64,000 nucleotides of DNA, taken from the NCBI GenBank assembly GCA_003508835.1, contig PUFA01000181.1, positions 620,001 to 684,000 of the forward strand. The letters are read 5' to 3'. A program made the translations under genes and the position numbers. The notes under the pieces are model-generated. The model was given only the letters and a program-made list of their open reading frames with translations, made no database searches and had not been told where the DNA came from. How positions within the stretch are numbered: the stretch's first letter is position 1; every line of letters begins with the position of its first letter. Below are positions 12,209 through 23,256 of the stretch, piece by piece. The DNA comes from Eonycteris spelaea (Eukaryota > Chordata > Mammalia > Chiroptera > Pteropodidae).

Positions 12209-15200
12209 GTGAGTAAGGTTCTGAGGGGTGCTCTGGCCCTTCCTTTCTTTCTCCTGCAGAGACATGCCCAGGAGGGGGTCTAGTTTTCCTGCCTTGTGGT
12301 CAGAGTCTTCTAGGATGGGGTAGAAAAGTGGAGAACTCTGTGGGGAGGCAACCTTTTCTTGTCACCCCAACAGGAGACACTCAAATGGCAATAACCACTG
12401 CCCTAGAAATCATGGCTGGGAGGGGGAAGGGAGTCCCAAGAAATAACAGCCTTCTGGGGTATAGGGAGAAGGTATGCAGGGTAGGAGCTGGGAAATGCTT
12501 GTTCAGAGGTTCAGAATGGAAGGATATATTATAGAATTTACACGCATCAGTCCCTAGGCCTGATAGCAGCCAGAGAAAAGGGCCATGAATGGCTGTTGTG
12601 AGTCAAGAAACCTGATGCACCCCTGCTTGACTTCTTTCTTCCCTCCCTCCCTCCTCTCTCTCACTTATCTTTCCCTTCTTTACTCTTCCTGCCTTCCTTT
12701 CTGTCTACCTAATCTATGAGCTTCAGTATATAAAATGGGAAAATGATAGTATTTACCTTACATGCTCATTGTGAAGATTAAATGTATTCATACATGTCGA
12801 AGATGTGGTTCCATAGTGTAGCAGTTAGCATGTCTGCTTTACACGCAGAAGGTCCTGGGTTCATGCCCCAATGGAGCCACAGTCCATGCATGGCCTATGG
12901 CCGTGCCACATTGAACAAGTCTGATGTCTGATCTTGGAAGCTAAGTAGTGTTGGGCCTAGTTAGTACCTGGATGGGAGACTGCTTAGGAATACCAGGTGC
13001 TGTAGGTGTAAAAAAAGAAAAAAAAAAATATGTAGAGCATTTAGAACAGGGCCTGGCATAGAGTGATCTATTGCTAAATGTTAGCTATTACTAACCTCTT
13101 TTCTTCCTCATTTTCCTTCAATAAGTCTTTTTCCACTGCGCTTATACCCCCACTTCCAATTCACCACTGCTTCAACGTGGACCCAGCCTAGTGCTACATC
13201 AGTCACTCAGGAGACCAGAATCCTGCCTCTGAGATACTCACCAGGATAGATTCAGTAAGGACACATATCAGTACTGTGATGAGTGCTAGAAATCAGGAAA
13301 GAAAGCAAGTCACTGCGGGCTGGGGAAAGCAGCAAAGTCTCTCTGAGGAAGCAAGGCCAAAGCTGGGTAGGTCCAGAAGACAGAGGAGTAAGGAAGGAAT
13401 GGTAGCATGGCGATGTACCACTGGTTAGTTTGAGGGCTGTGAGGATCTTGGTGAGGGCGAGACCACACACTGGTAATATAAGGGGTCACAATTAGATGAT
13501 TGCCAAGGAATTTATATTGGGGTATGTGAGACTGAGGCAATGCTGCCACCTGTAGGGGGTGCCTGGAGGCAGGCAAGAGGACAAGAGCTGCATTTATCAA
13601 GGGGTCACCTTGACTATGCAGTGCTTTATCTGCATTATTGCTTCTAATCCTTACAATAAATCTACACATAGAAGCTTTATTGATGGAAGACAACTGAGAT
13701 TCGGCTAGTGAGAGGCGGAGCCAGGATCCCAGTCAGTCAATTGGACTTCAAACCTCCTTTACTTTCCCCTATGCTCTACCACCACATCCCCCATCCCAAA
13801 GGTCATGTCTTTGGTGTGTGTTCTGTCTTCTAGAAACCCTTCCAACCACCAAGATGGCTCAAACCAACCCCATGTCAGGGTCCGTGGGGCCATGGAAGGT
13901 AAGCTCACCCCTACCATATGGAAAATTGAGAATTCCAACGGAGCAGGGGGTGAGATGCTGCCACAGAGCAGGCTGTGCTTTTCCATGGGACAGTGACCGA
14001 CCAATAAAACACCAGTTTGTAGGGGAAGAATCCAATCAAGGTCCAGATGCTCTTGCAGAAAGGATCTCTTAGGATGTCCCATTTGGACAGAAGAAGGATG
14101 ACCCCGGAAGCCCATGATGGGTGGGATATGACATCGTTTCTTAGTCCAATGCTCCTCTACACTGTTAAAATCATCTTAAAGTAGAGCAGCCCAGAGTGGA
14201 TTATTCCATGGAGAAACTGAGGGCCCAGAAATGAAGAGAGATTTGCCGGCAGGTCCCAAGTAAGTGATAGGATCCAGGTCTCCTGACTCACATCCTGAAG
14301 TTGGTTGTAACCATTGCCTGAAGTGGCCGATCCTCAGGCTTTTCATTGTTTTTCCCAACACCCTTACCCTCTTCATTGAGTCAACTTTGAGGGCAGCTTA
14401 CAGCTTTGGGACTTGTTCTCTAGCCAGATTTAAGAGCCAAGTTCTAGTTCAAGGCATAAAAGGGATTCATTACAACTCTCTTTCTACACCTTAAGTTTCT
14501 ATAGCAAGTGTGGCTAGAGAAGCTAAGAAATAATCTGCAGGGAGCCCTGGGACTCCCAGAATCCTGCCTCCTGGGTCACACTTATGTAGGAAGCATGGTG
14601 AATAAATTCATGAGTCCTTGGTCTGTCCAATGGGCCAGCTATCACCCATTGAAGACCATTCCTATCATAAACTCACCCCACACACCTCATCCTTAGCCTG
14701 GGCATATTAACACCACCAAACAGTGGTATTCAAACCCCTTCTTACTTACTCTGTCTATACTGGCAGAGACCTCATCAGGCATCCTGGGCTACAGCTAGTG
14801 ATAGAAAACACAGGGTCAGACACAAGCTAAATTGTTGACCAGGTCATCTGTTCTTTCTGATGTACCACATTCTTGCTCTCTTTTCCTATTCAATCCCATT
14901 TCAGATAACCATCTATGACCAGGAGAACTTCCAGGGCAAGAGGATGGAGTTTACAAGCTCCTGCCCAAATGTCTCTGAGCGCAGTTTTGATAATGTTCGA
15001 TCTCTTAAGGTGGAATGTGGCGCGTGAGTATGGACCTCAGTAGAACCTCAGGCCCCTTATTTCCAGTCCCTTCAGACATAGGACTATAAAGGTAGAGATT
15101 GGAGAAGAAAGATGTTCCCCCAGACTCTAATCATTTGTGTGACAGAGGCCTCCATATTGATGTAATCTTAAAAGAGATCACTATATGTGAAATTTAGTAA

Positions 15201-18200
15201 CTCAAAGTTAGAAGAAACATGAGGTTCTTAGTGGCTTGGTACTAGATTTGGGGGAATTAAAGAAACATATACCCTGGGGTAGGGCAGCGACAATAATTAA
15301 ATCTGTACTTCTGGAGCCCATAGGCTGTTACTTAGGATTCCCTCAGAATAGCCACAGGACCCTTGAGCTTTTGTTGCCTGTAGAGACTAGAGAGGTAACT
15401 GTCAAACTGCAGCCTCTTTATAGCTAATTCCCCACAAGCATATCCCAGAACAGACACCACTAGCTGATTTCTCTGTGTAAAAAGGGCTCAACCCCAGGAC
15501 TTGAAAGCCATATTGGTTCATAGTAAGTCTTCCAAGACTTACTTTGTCTTCTGACACTTGTTAGAGTAATTTAGGCCTTTATCCTCAGTCCAGAAAACAC
15601 AGAAGAAAGGACTCTCCTTTGCCCAACTGGTTTGCAGGTGGATAGGCTTCTACAAGTTGCTCACCACCACAACTGAGTTAACCTTTTAAAAGGAGTAATA
15701 CTTTAAGAGACTCGGCTATGAAAAATTCACCTGAGGTGATTTAATAAATAAGGTATAGGTATGTGACAGCAGGAGAAAGAACCCATAGTGACAAAAAACA
15801 AAACAAACAAAACAAAACAAAACAACAAAAAAAAACGAGAGACTGGCAATCCATCAGCTGCCTATTCATCCCTTTGCTTCCTTAGGAAGAAGCCAATAGG
15901 TTTGGCTGGAGCCAAAGCTGTATGTAGTCAGTCACTTTATCCTGAACCTGGAGCTCCAAGTAGAGAATAAGGTAACTTGGAGAGAAAGGAAATATAACTT
16001 TAGACTGATTGCTAATACTTATTACTCAGGCCAGTGAAGTAGACCCTTGCAATGGATAACCCCAAAACAAATATCACATTTACAAACTTGCTTAGTGCAG
16101 CTGCCAGCTCATTCTCCACCTTTTGAGATAAATGTGTTACTTGTATGGCTCTATTGGAATTGGCTTGATATGTTACCCTGCTATTAACACCTAAAACAAA
16201 AGATGCTTTCTCCATGAGAACACATAGGCTCTGAACACTGCAAACAAATGCCACTACTTGTCTTTGGCAGCTGGATTGGTTATGAGCATACCAGCTTCTG
16301 TGGGCAACAGTTTATCCTGGAGAGAGGAGAATACCCTCGCTGGGATGCCTGGAGTGGGAGTAATGCCTACCACATTGAGCGCCTCATGTCTTTCCGCCCC
16401 ATCTGTTCAGCTGTGAGTCTCTGAAATTTTCACTCCTGTGCATGTGTGGAATGGGGCAAGAGAGGGTGCATATAGACTTGACACATTACTTATCAGTTAT
16501 GCTGAAATGTGGCAGGAAGAAAGATAAAAATAAGAGAAAAAACACTGCCTCCTGTTTCTAAGACTGTCATTTGATTTTTCTCTACTAGATGGTATTTTGA
16601 TTAAGCAAGAAGTAAAGGCCTCCTTATAGGTGGCAGGAAGTGGATACTCAAGAGCCCAGACTATCAAAAGTGCAATAGGATAACTAGTGAGAGCACTTAC
16701 CTTGCAGTGAAAAGTAAATCCTTGACCAGTTAAATTTCAATCTGTGTAACATTTTGCTGAGAAACAGGTTAATACTGAAGTTACCTGCAGTAAGTGGTAT
16801 GCTAAAGAAATAGGCAAGTCTTCCTGTGTCTCTTATATTAGATTCATAATAACCTCGTTTCTAAAACTAAGCATTATTCAATTCTACATCAGATGAGGAT
16901 GCTCCCGAGCTCTTTAAAGAGTTCAAGCAGAAGCAGGATGATCTTCAAGTTTGTTGAAAATGATCCCTATACTGGGAAACAATTTTTCCAAATATTAGTC
17001 TACATCATGTGATTTTCTCATGATTTTTAATAATCTCACCTTAAAGTCCTACCAAAATTTAAGTAGTGAAGGTACTCTGAATAGTTATATATAAAAAGTA
17101 CTGACTTACTGGATGTTTTCATCTCACTTTAACTTCACATTTTCCCTCTAACATAGAATTTACACATAAGATGCACAGACCCTAAATGTACATGGTAATG
17201 AGTTTTGAAATATGTACACCCATGTAACCCACACCCTACTCAGAGATGGAACATTTCCCTTACCCCACAAAGTCCCCTTCCCAGTCAATTGCTCTTCCCC
17301 ATGTTCTATCACCAGGACTAGTTTTAACTGTTTTTTTTTGTACTTCATACAGGTTAGTCTTTACCTTAATGCTTGTATTCACATCCCCTACTGGTCTTTA
17401 GGTTATTTCCAACTCCATGCACACATACAGAGGCTTATTTGCCATATCAATTTGTGGGATCATTTTCCAAATTAGTGAATGTTAATCCCTTGGTTGGCTA
17501 TGTATTGCAAGTATTTTCTTCTGCTGTTATATTTTCATTTGTATTTCATATTCCAAAGTACTATATCAATTTTTCTTGTACATTTTAAATGTCGTATTAA
17601 ATTGGATTAAACAGGATTATGGGTAAAAAATTTTCTTATAAATCTCCGTGTTGTCTGAAATATTTTTATAATCGAGATCATGTACTTCCTTCTGTAAACC
17701 AGGAGTGTTTTGATTTTGAAAAAAAAAAGGCAATTAAAAAATTAAGATAGCCATAACACTTGTACTAAACTTAAAAAAAAAATTCTGGGTTACAGAATCA
17801 TAAGGAGTCCAAGATTACCATCTTTGAAAAAGAAAACTTTATTGGACGCCAGTGGGAGATCTGTGATGACTACCCCTCTTTGCAAGCCATGGGTTGGTTC
17901 AACAACGAAGTTGGTTCCATGAAGATACAGTGTGGGGCGTAAGTGCAAAAACATGGTTGGAGCACATTTCAAAATAACTCTTGTAGGTGTAAACCTTGTG
18001 AATAATTAATACATCAATGGTCATGTCTTAACAAATTTCATACATTAACATTACATTGGTATGGCTGTCAGTCTAGTTATTAGTAATTCTGAATCTAGAA
18101 TTCTTGGTATCAACTACCACTTAAGGTCAGTTTTATCTCCCCCATAACAGACTTCTATGGAACCATTTATGTTGACTACTCTTACACCTTTTTTCATGAT

Positions 18201-18524
18201 CAAGGTTAATTTTCAATTCACTGTAGCCATATCATGCTCACAAGCAGCGCCTGGCACATTTTCTAAGCCTAAAAGTATTCTGTACCAATTGTGCTGAGGC
18301 AAGAGGATCCAGTTTAGGGGTGTTGATCACATTCCTAACTGGTTTTAACAATCCAATGTGCTTTGGATTTTTCTAGCTGGGTTTGCTACCAGTATCCTGG
18401 ATACCGTGGCTATCAGTATATCTTGGAATGTGACCATCATGGAGGAGACTATAAACACTGGAGAGAGTGGGGTTCTCATGCCCAAACTTCCCAGATTCAA
18501 TCAATTCGCCGTATCCAACAGTAG
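12178..18524 (+). CDS. CRYBA1: Beta-crystallin A3/A1, whole coding region (six exons)
   Basis: Lens structural protein of the beta/gamma-crystallin superfamily. It forms oligomers with other beta-crystallins in fibre-cell cytoplasm and contributes to refractive index and transparency. Join: 12178-12208, 13834-13898, 14905-15023, 16271-16412, 17796-17938, 18377-18524. Total is 648 bases including TAG, giving 215 residues, the length of the human protein. All introns are GT/AG and the phases agree. Residues 1-32 form the N-terminal arm; each of exons 3-6 encodes one Greek-key motif, two per domain. A second ATG (codon 18, position 13854) starts the shorter A1 form. The first ATG has C at -3 and the second has A at -3 and G at +4, which suits leaky scanning from a very short leader. 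Residues EC, IC and QC before the conserved GAW, DDY and GAW positions carry cysteines that I recall as serine in human. The frame looks intact and functional. Confidence 0.96.
12703..13100 (+). repeat. MIR split by a younger SINE
   Basis: The left part (about 12720-12800; ATAAAATGGGAAAATGATAG, TGTGAAGATTAAATG) and the right part (13030-13100; TTTAGAACAGGGCCTGGCATAGAG, TGCTAAATGTTAGCTATTA) are consecutive segments of a MIR. They are separated by the hybrid SINE at 12807-13029. This is in CRYBA1 intron 1. Confidence 0.7.
12807..13029 (+). mobile_element. Hybrid tRNA-Val / 5S rRNA SINE (MEG-TR type)
   Basis: 12807-12879 aligns over its full 73 bases with tRNA-Val (anticodon region CTTTACAC). 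After a short linker, about 12893-13010 aligns with 5S rRNA from its 5' end (GCCTATGGCCGTGCCAC) through the internal control region (GGAAGCTAAGTAG, GTTAGTACCTGGATGGGAGAC) to GGTGCTGTAGG. An A-rich tail follows. The flanks 12792-12806 and 13028-13042 match at 10 of 15 positions and may be a decayed target-site duplication. From memory, fruit-bat SINEs include a tRNA/5S hybrid called MEG-TR. It is not a functional tRNA or rRNA gene: the T-loop and other positions are changed. Confidence 0.8.
13585..13795 (+). repeat. MIR fragment
   Basis: The 3' part of a MIR in CRYBA1 intron 1: TCCTTACAATAAATCTACA, GAGCCAGGATCCCAGTCAG, and a trailing cytosine-rich end with ATGCTCTACCACC. Confidence 0.55.
13834..13898 (+). 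CDS. CRYBA1: CRYBA1 exon 2, containing the alternative A1 start
   Basis: 65 bases after TTCTAG. It completes Glu11, then encodes TLPTTK and M18[14 protein letters not shown]. The ATG at 13854 is the A1 start and has a strong context (A at -3, G at +4). The donor is GTAAGC. Confidence 0.95.
14905..15023 (+). CDS. CRYBA1: CRYBA1 exon 3 (Greek-key motif 1)
   Basis: 119 bases with acceptor TTTCAG and donor GTGAGT. Encodes residues 33-71 from [16 protein letters not shown] to KVECG, and ends two bases into Ala72. It contains the conserved motif-1 pattern with Tyr near the start and Phe-x-Gly. Confidence 0.96.
15788..15840 (+). repeat. A-rich (AAAAC)n tract in CRYBA1 intron 3
   Basis: Repeated AAAAC/AAACA units, seen directly. 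The rest of intron 3 (15024-16270) shows nothing else recognisable. Confidence 0.7.
16271..16412 (+). CDS. CRYBA1: CRYBA1 exon 4 (Greek-key motif 2)
   Basis: 142 bases with acceptor TGGCAG and donor GTGAGT. Encodes W73 to A119, including the [14 protein letters not shown] segment and MSFRPICSA, the end of the N-terminal domain. Confidence 0.96.
17130..17560 (-). mobile_element. Antisense old L1 3' fragment in CRYBA1 intron 4
   Basis: The plus-strand sequence shows TATGTACACCCATGTAACCCACACC, a GGAACATTTCCCTTACCCCA block and TATGTATTGCAAGTATTTTCTTCTG. These are typical of the reverse complement of ancient L1 3' sequence. No coding capacity. Confidence 0.5.
17796..17938 (+). CDS. CRYBA1: CRYBA1 exon 5 (Greek-key motif 3)
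   Basis: 143 bases with acceptor TTACAG and donor GTAAGT. It starts with the linker NHKESK and encodes [18 protein letters not shown] through MKIQCG. It ends two bases into Ala167. Confidence 0.96.
18377..18524 (+). CDS. CRYBA1: CRYBA1 exon 6 (Greek-key motif 4 and stop)
   Basis: 148 coding bases after TTCTAG. Encodes W168 to Q215, ending [10 protein letters not shown], then TAG at 18522-18524. The 3' UTR follows. Confidence 0.96.
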
Positions 18525-18655
18525 TGGGTAAAAAGCTCCAAGAGAATTTCTCAAGAATGAGACCTTGCTTAACAATCTAGAATGAGTTTTATGTTATACT
18601 CAGACATTGCTTCCAAATGTTAGCTGCTGAAATCCACAATAAATGTCATTTAAAA
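18525..18655 (+). terminator. CRYBA1: CRYBA1 3' UTR and poly(A) signal
   Basis: AATAAA at 18638-18643 is 114 bases after the stop codon. A genomic run of A begins at 18652. The cleavage site is inferred to be near 18652-18665. Confidence 0.85.
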
Positions 18656-19007
18656 AAAAATGTTGCAGCCTGAATTAACTACCATGCTTTACATAAATTA
18701 CAGTTAAGTGGCTGAGAATTTTTAAAGACAATCTTTAGAAAACCTCAAATTCCCTTGTATCCTTTAAAGTCACTGACCAGGCCACGAACAAGTATTCCTT
18801 ATTCAAATAACATTAAACATATAACCCAAATATATCAGTCTATATAGTGACACACTTTTGGTAATTGTTTTTGCATCTTTTCTCCTCATTCTACTCTAAC
18901 GATGATGACGTCTGCATTTTTTATCTTGCAACAAATCAATGCTAAGCAAACTTAGGACATCTCTCAAATATGCATCACCATATAGTTCTACATAAAAGTT
19001 ATGAATA

Positions 19008-19145
19008 GTCTACAGTCGTGCTACCCTGAACATGCTGGATCCCATCTGATCTCAGAAGCTAAGCAGGGTTGGGCCTGGTTAGTACTTGGATGGGAGACCA
19101 CCTAGGAAGACCAGGTGCTGTAGGCGTGTAAAAAAAAAAAAAAAC
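19008..19145 (+). mobile_element. 5S rRNA-derived SINE (MEG-R type), full length
   Basis: It begins at the first base of the 5S-like sequence (GTCTACAGTCGTGCTACCCTG) and covers the whole 5S unit with the internal control region well kept (AGAAGCTAAGCAGGGT, GGTTAGTACTTGGATGGGAGACC). It ends GGTGCTGTAGGCGTG plus a tail of about 15 A. TTATGAATA flanks it at 18999-19007 and 19146-19154, a 9-bp target-site duplication that extends to 14 bp with one mismatch. It lies between the CRYBA1 and NUFIP2 3' ends. Confidence 0.88.
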
Positions 19146-19154
19146 TTATGAATA

Positions 19155-19760
19155 AATCCAGAATCTTGGCAACTTCCGAGTTGCTTAATTGCTTAGCTCA
19201 ACTTTGGTTTCTTATTTCAACTGGAAGAACGTAAGGCTCAATGTCAGGCAAAAAGGGAGGATAGCTGCTCTCACAGTTAACTTTTCAATAAACATGTCAT
19301 TTCTAAGCAAATTAATACCTGTTCACCCTAGACCTATAGAATCAGACTTTCTGGGGGGTAGGGCCTAGAACTGTATGTTAAACAAAGTTGCCAGGTGATT
19401 CTTTTTTCATGCACATGGTTCTGTATTCAGACTACTGGTGTTCAAATATTGACTTTTTTATGTTAACCAGGTGACCTTTAGCAAGTCAATTAACCTAAGA
19501 CTCATATAATCATAATAGGGGAGCATAAAAACACACCTCTTAGAGTTGCATTAATAAATGAGACAATCCATTCAGAGAGCTTAGCATGGTGCCTGGAAGT
19601 ATCTTCGCACTTAAAAGAAAAAAAATGACATGTGACCATGGTACATTTAAGGCTTAAATTTATACATTTGACTCTTTGAAAATATGTTATCAATATCACA
19701 ATATTGACTTAGTTTTCAATAACTGGTTAATTAAAGCACACAAAAGATAACACAAACACC
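19155..19760. other. Gap between converging 3' ends, nothing recognised
   Basis: Unique-looking AT-rich sequence between the CRYBA1 cleavage region and the NUFIP2 poly(A) signal. No gene or RNA seen. Confidence 0.45.
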
Positions 19761-19779
19761 TCAGAAACTTTAAATTTTT

Positions 19780-19785
19780 TTTATT
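19780..19785 (-). terminator. NUFIP2: NUFIP2 distal poly(A) signal
   Basis: AATAAA on the minus strand (TTTATT on plus). Cleavage is expected 10-30 bases further, near 19755-19770. Supported by position only. Confidence 0.6.
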
Positions 19786-22700
19786 CAACAATGTACACTT
19801 ATTGTCTCTTAATTTGATCTACAAATTTCTCAATTTCTTTTCTGGTAAAATAAGTAAATCTGGGTATGGATGTAGTGTTTGAAATTTATATTTTTAAAAC
19901 ACTGAACATGAAGTAAGACATCAATAAAGGAAGATCATCACGTACTGACACTTCCTCAGAATCCATGATATCAAAAACAGCTATGGCAAATACTTAAGCA
20001 TTTAGCAAAAGGGTAAATTTCTGGCCACTGTTCTTTTTACCTAAAAAAGGCCTTTTTGACTGGGCAAAAAAATACTGGAAAAATTTTAACTGGGAGAGGG
20101 AAGGAAAAACATCCTCTAACATAACTGTAGTCCACTAATTATCCTTTCCCCTAGATTAAGAGGTAACTCAGCTCCTAAATGCCAATGCACACAAGACACA
20201 GAAATTACTTTGCTCCTTCAAATGTGTTCTAAGTGAACTACTTACTTGTAGATTCTGAGTAGTAGCCATAACCATCTCAGATGATGCTAAACCCCTACAT
20301 TTATGCCTTTTAAGGCCATGCATTATAGGCAACCTTTTGAGTCTTGACTAGTAAGATTTAGTTTTTAACTGTCACTTTCAGTGAAGATACAGGATTTTGC
20401 TGTGTTTTCAAAGTCAACACACATCAAGAGCACACTCGATGACAGAGAAGTAACCCTCTTCTATACATAGGAAAAAGCTATAAAACAAATTTCTTTTATA
20501 TCTAGAAGCATGGGAAAAAATACCATTAGTATTATCTTCTATCTAAACTTATTAGCCTCTTCTACAAAGGTCCTGAAGAGATTATAAAACAATCTTTTAA
20601 AAATGACTGACAAAACCTGGCCAGTACATCTACACAATCTTTTAAGCACACATACATGTGAAGTAAGGCTATTTAGTACATGCAGACTGCAGCAATTTCA
20701 CTGAATTTGCCCAAATTCTACAATTGTTCTAATTGGGCAATTTTTAAAAGACACATATTATCTTTAAAACAAGCTGTGCTTAGATCTTTAAACAACCTAA
20801 TGATTATAATCTCAAGTCAATCAATCGTTCATTTATTAAACTAAACTTATACCAAAGTGATCAAGGTAAAAAGGTTATCCTACCTTTAAACCAGATTTAA
20901 GTCGTAAAATTGTCACAGAACTCCATGTGGCAAAGGACCTTCCTTCATTTCAGTCTGAATTACTTCCCATTTGATCAAATAAACCAAAAATTTCACTGAG
21001 GAAGTAGAGCATCCAACAGTTCGTAAAACTGATGAAAACTGCCCTGTTTCAAGAAAAGCCCTTTAGTAGATACAAGTCAAGCTCTCATTTAAACTGGTTT
21101 ACTAAAAAGGTGTCAGTTTTCTTCTTTTCTAGCTCCACTGATGAGCTAGCTCAGAACCGTAACTTTCAGCTAAGTTTCTAAAGATGGTGACACTAAGAAC
21201 AGCAAATAAGGATAGGTCACTTTTGGTAATGACACACAAATTAAACTTTCAAAACATGTGCATAGCTTTATTCGTCTACTTAGATCTAACCTTTTCATGG
21301 AGCTTCAGCAAAATTCTAGTGTGCAAAATGCATTTCTAAAACGTAATGCAAGCAAAGCTTTTTCACATTTACACTGGCAGGAAATACAGAGAAACTAACA
21401 AGTCACATTAGGGAGAGTTCAGATCTTTTTTTTTAATGACAAGAATTGCACAGTTCATTATTTTGAGACAATTGTTGCAGACATAAGTATTTAAAATTTA
21501 GGCAAGGTGCTTTAACAATAAAAAACTTTTTGAAAGAGCCAATAACTTGGATCATAGCTCACACAGAATTCCAAATTAAAGCGGACTCCATTATCTCCCT
21601 AGATTTTGCAAACAATGCTTTTTATAACACTTTTTTAAACAACACTAAAGGAAACAGCAAGCTAAATTTTTTTTCAAAGCACACAAGAAATGGTGTCATC
21701 ACATTACTTGAAGAAGGTGCTGAGGGGGAAGGGAAAGGAAGTGAAGAATCCTTTTACTATTTCCCACTACAGAACAGCCACTAACGGACTACAAACGAAA
21801 AAAGAAACAACAAAAAAGTAAATTAAATCATTTCCCCAGTTTATAAAATAGTTCCAGTTTGTGACAAGATCTGTAACTTTAAACAGAGAGCACCAGTGGG
21901 CGATAGAATGAGCATTTCATACTGCATAAAAATTAGTGAGGTGGTAAGAACCATTAACTATCTCAGGCATTACTACATGGCCTTTCCAATGTTTATTTTT
22001 TTAATATACATGCAAGGCACATTGATATAAAAATAGATCTCTGGCCAACAAATATATTAAATAAGCAAATTAAAATTTTGGCTTTGCATTATTGGCAACA
22101 TCAAAATATAACCAGATAGCTTTGGACCACATATCTTTCTCATACTTCACCCCATTTGGTGTTTTCTTCCTCCATTATTTTGGGTTCAATCTCCTTAAAG
22201 TTTGGGTATGTGCTTGAGAAATGACTTTCCTCTTGTTAAGTAGCATTCCTACTATATTTAACTTTGCTAAGTAAAAATATACTAGAGAAGCAGAATAATT
22301 GAAATTGATTGATTTGATTAAAATAAATTTGATTGGCTTAGGATAGCACTATTTCTTCTGTATACAAACAAAAAAATAAGTCCCCAGCTTATATAAGTAG
22401 ACAATTGTTTTCTTCCTAAAATAGATTAGCAACAAACCAAGGATACCACTTGCATTAAGCCATTCTTCCCAGCTCCTTTTTTTGAGGCAGAGAGGAATTA
22501 ATAAAAATAAAACTAAAATTTAAAAAGTTTTCAGTAGTAGAAGACATTTTAAGGCCAAAAAGTATACTAACAGAATTTTTAATTTCCTAAGTTATTGTCC
22601 TTGATAGGCCAATACCATGAAGTTATTTGTACTGATTCCCTCCCAAAGAGAATTTTTAATTCACTCACTTTTGTTAGTGGCTGTGCTACAGGAAATGTAT

Positions 22701-23154
22701 CAAAGCAACCAATAAAGGTATGGTATATATAGTAATGTAAAAAGTGCATCACATTCTTGATTTTCAGTTTCTCATAGCAGCAGCAGGATTAATCTAAGAC
22801 AGAAAAGTTGTATTTTCATTCTAAAAATGCAACAATACCTAATGAAATGTCTTCAAGATCATGAAAGGATCCTCTTCTCTAGAGGATAAATGAAAGAGTA
22901 ATAATAGACAGGGGCAAACTAAAGGCATCCATTCATATTTACAGATTAAAACCTTGTTAACACAAATCTTTACATCCAGCAAAAAAAATATTTTAAGAAT
23001 AAAGCAGACATTACTAAAACAGTATCCATTTTTGGAGCCTTGTTTAGCACCTGAGGAAAAAAAGGACAAATGGAAAGCTATATAATTTACCTCAAGTTCG
23101 TTTGTTGGTCTGTAGAATAAAACTTCAATATACAACAAAAGTGAAACTGAAATG

Positions 23155-23256
23155 AAAAATGTTTGTAGCTATTTTAATAAGGCTGTAGAAAAGGGTTACT
23201 GCATTGGAAAAATGTTTGTAGCTATTTTCATAAGGCTGTAGAAAAGGGATACTGCA
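23155..23256 (-). repeat. 52-bp tandem duplication in the NUFIP2 3' UTR
   Basis: The plus-strand unit beginning AATGTTTGTAGCTATTTT recurs exactly 52 bases later (23159 and 23211). It runs to CTGTAGAAAAGGG(T/A)TACTGCA with only two or three differences between copies. Confidence 0.9.

Noticed and set aside
12807..12879. Functional tRNA-Val gene
   Set aside because: The T-loop reads TTCAT in place of TTCGA/TTCAA, the acceptor stem has changes, and it is fused to 5S-like sequence with an A tail. This is a SINE.
19008..19130. 5S rRNA gene
   Set aside because: Several substitutions in the 5S body, an A-rich tail in place of a T terminator, and flanking target duplications show a retroposon.
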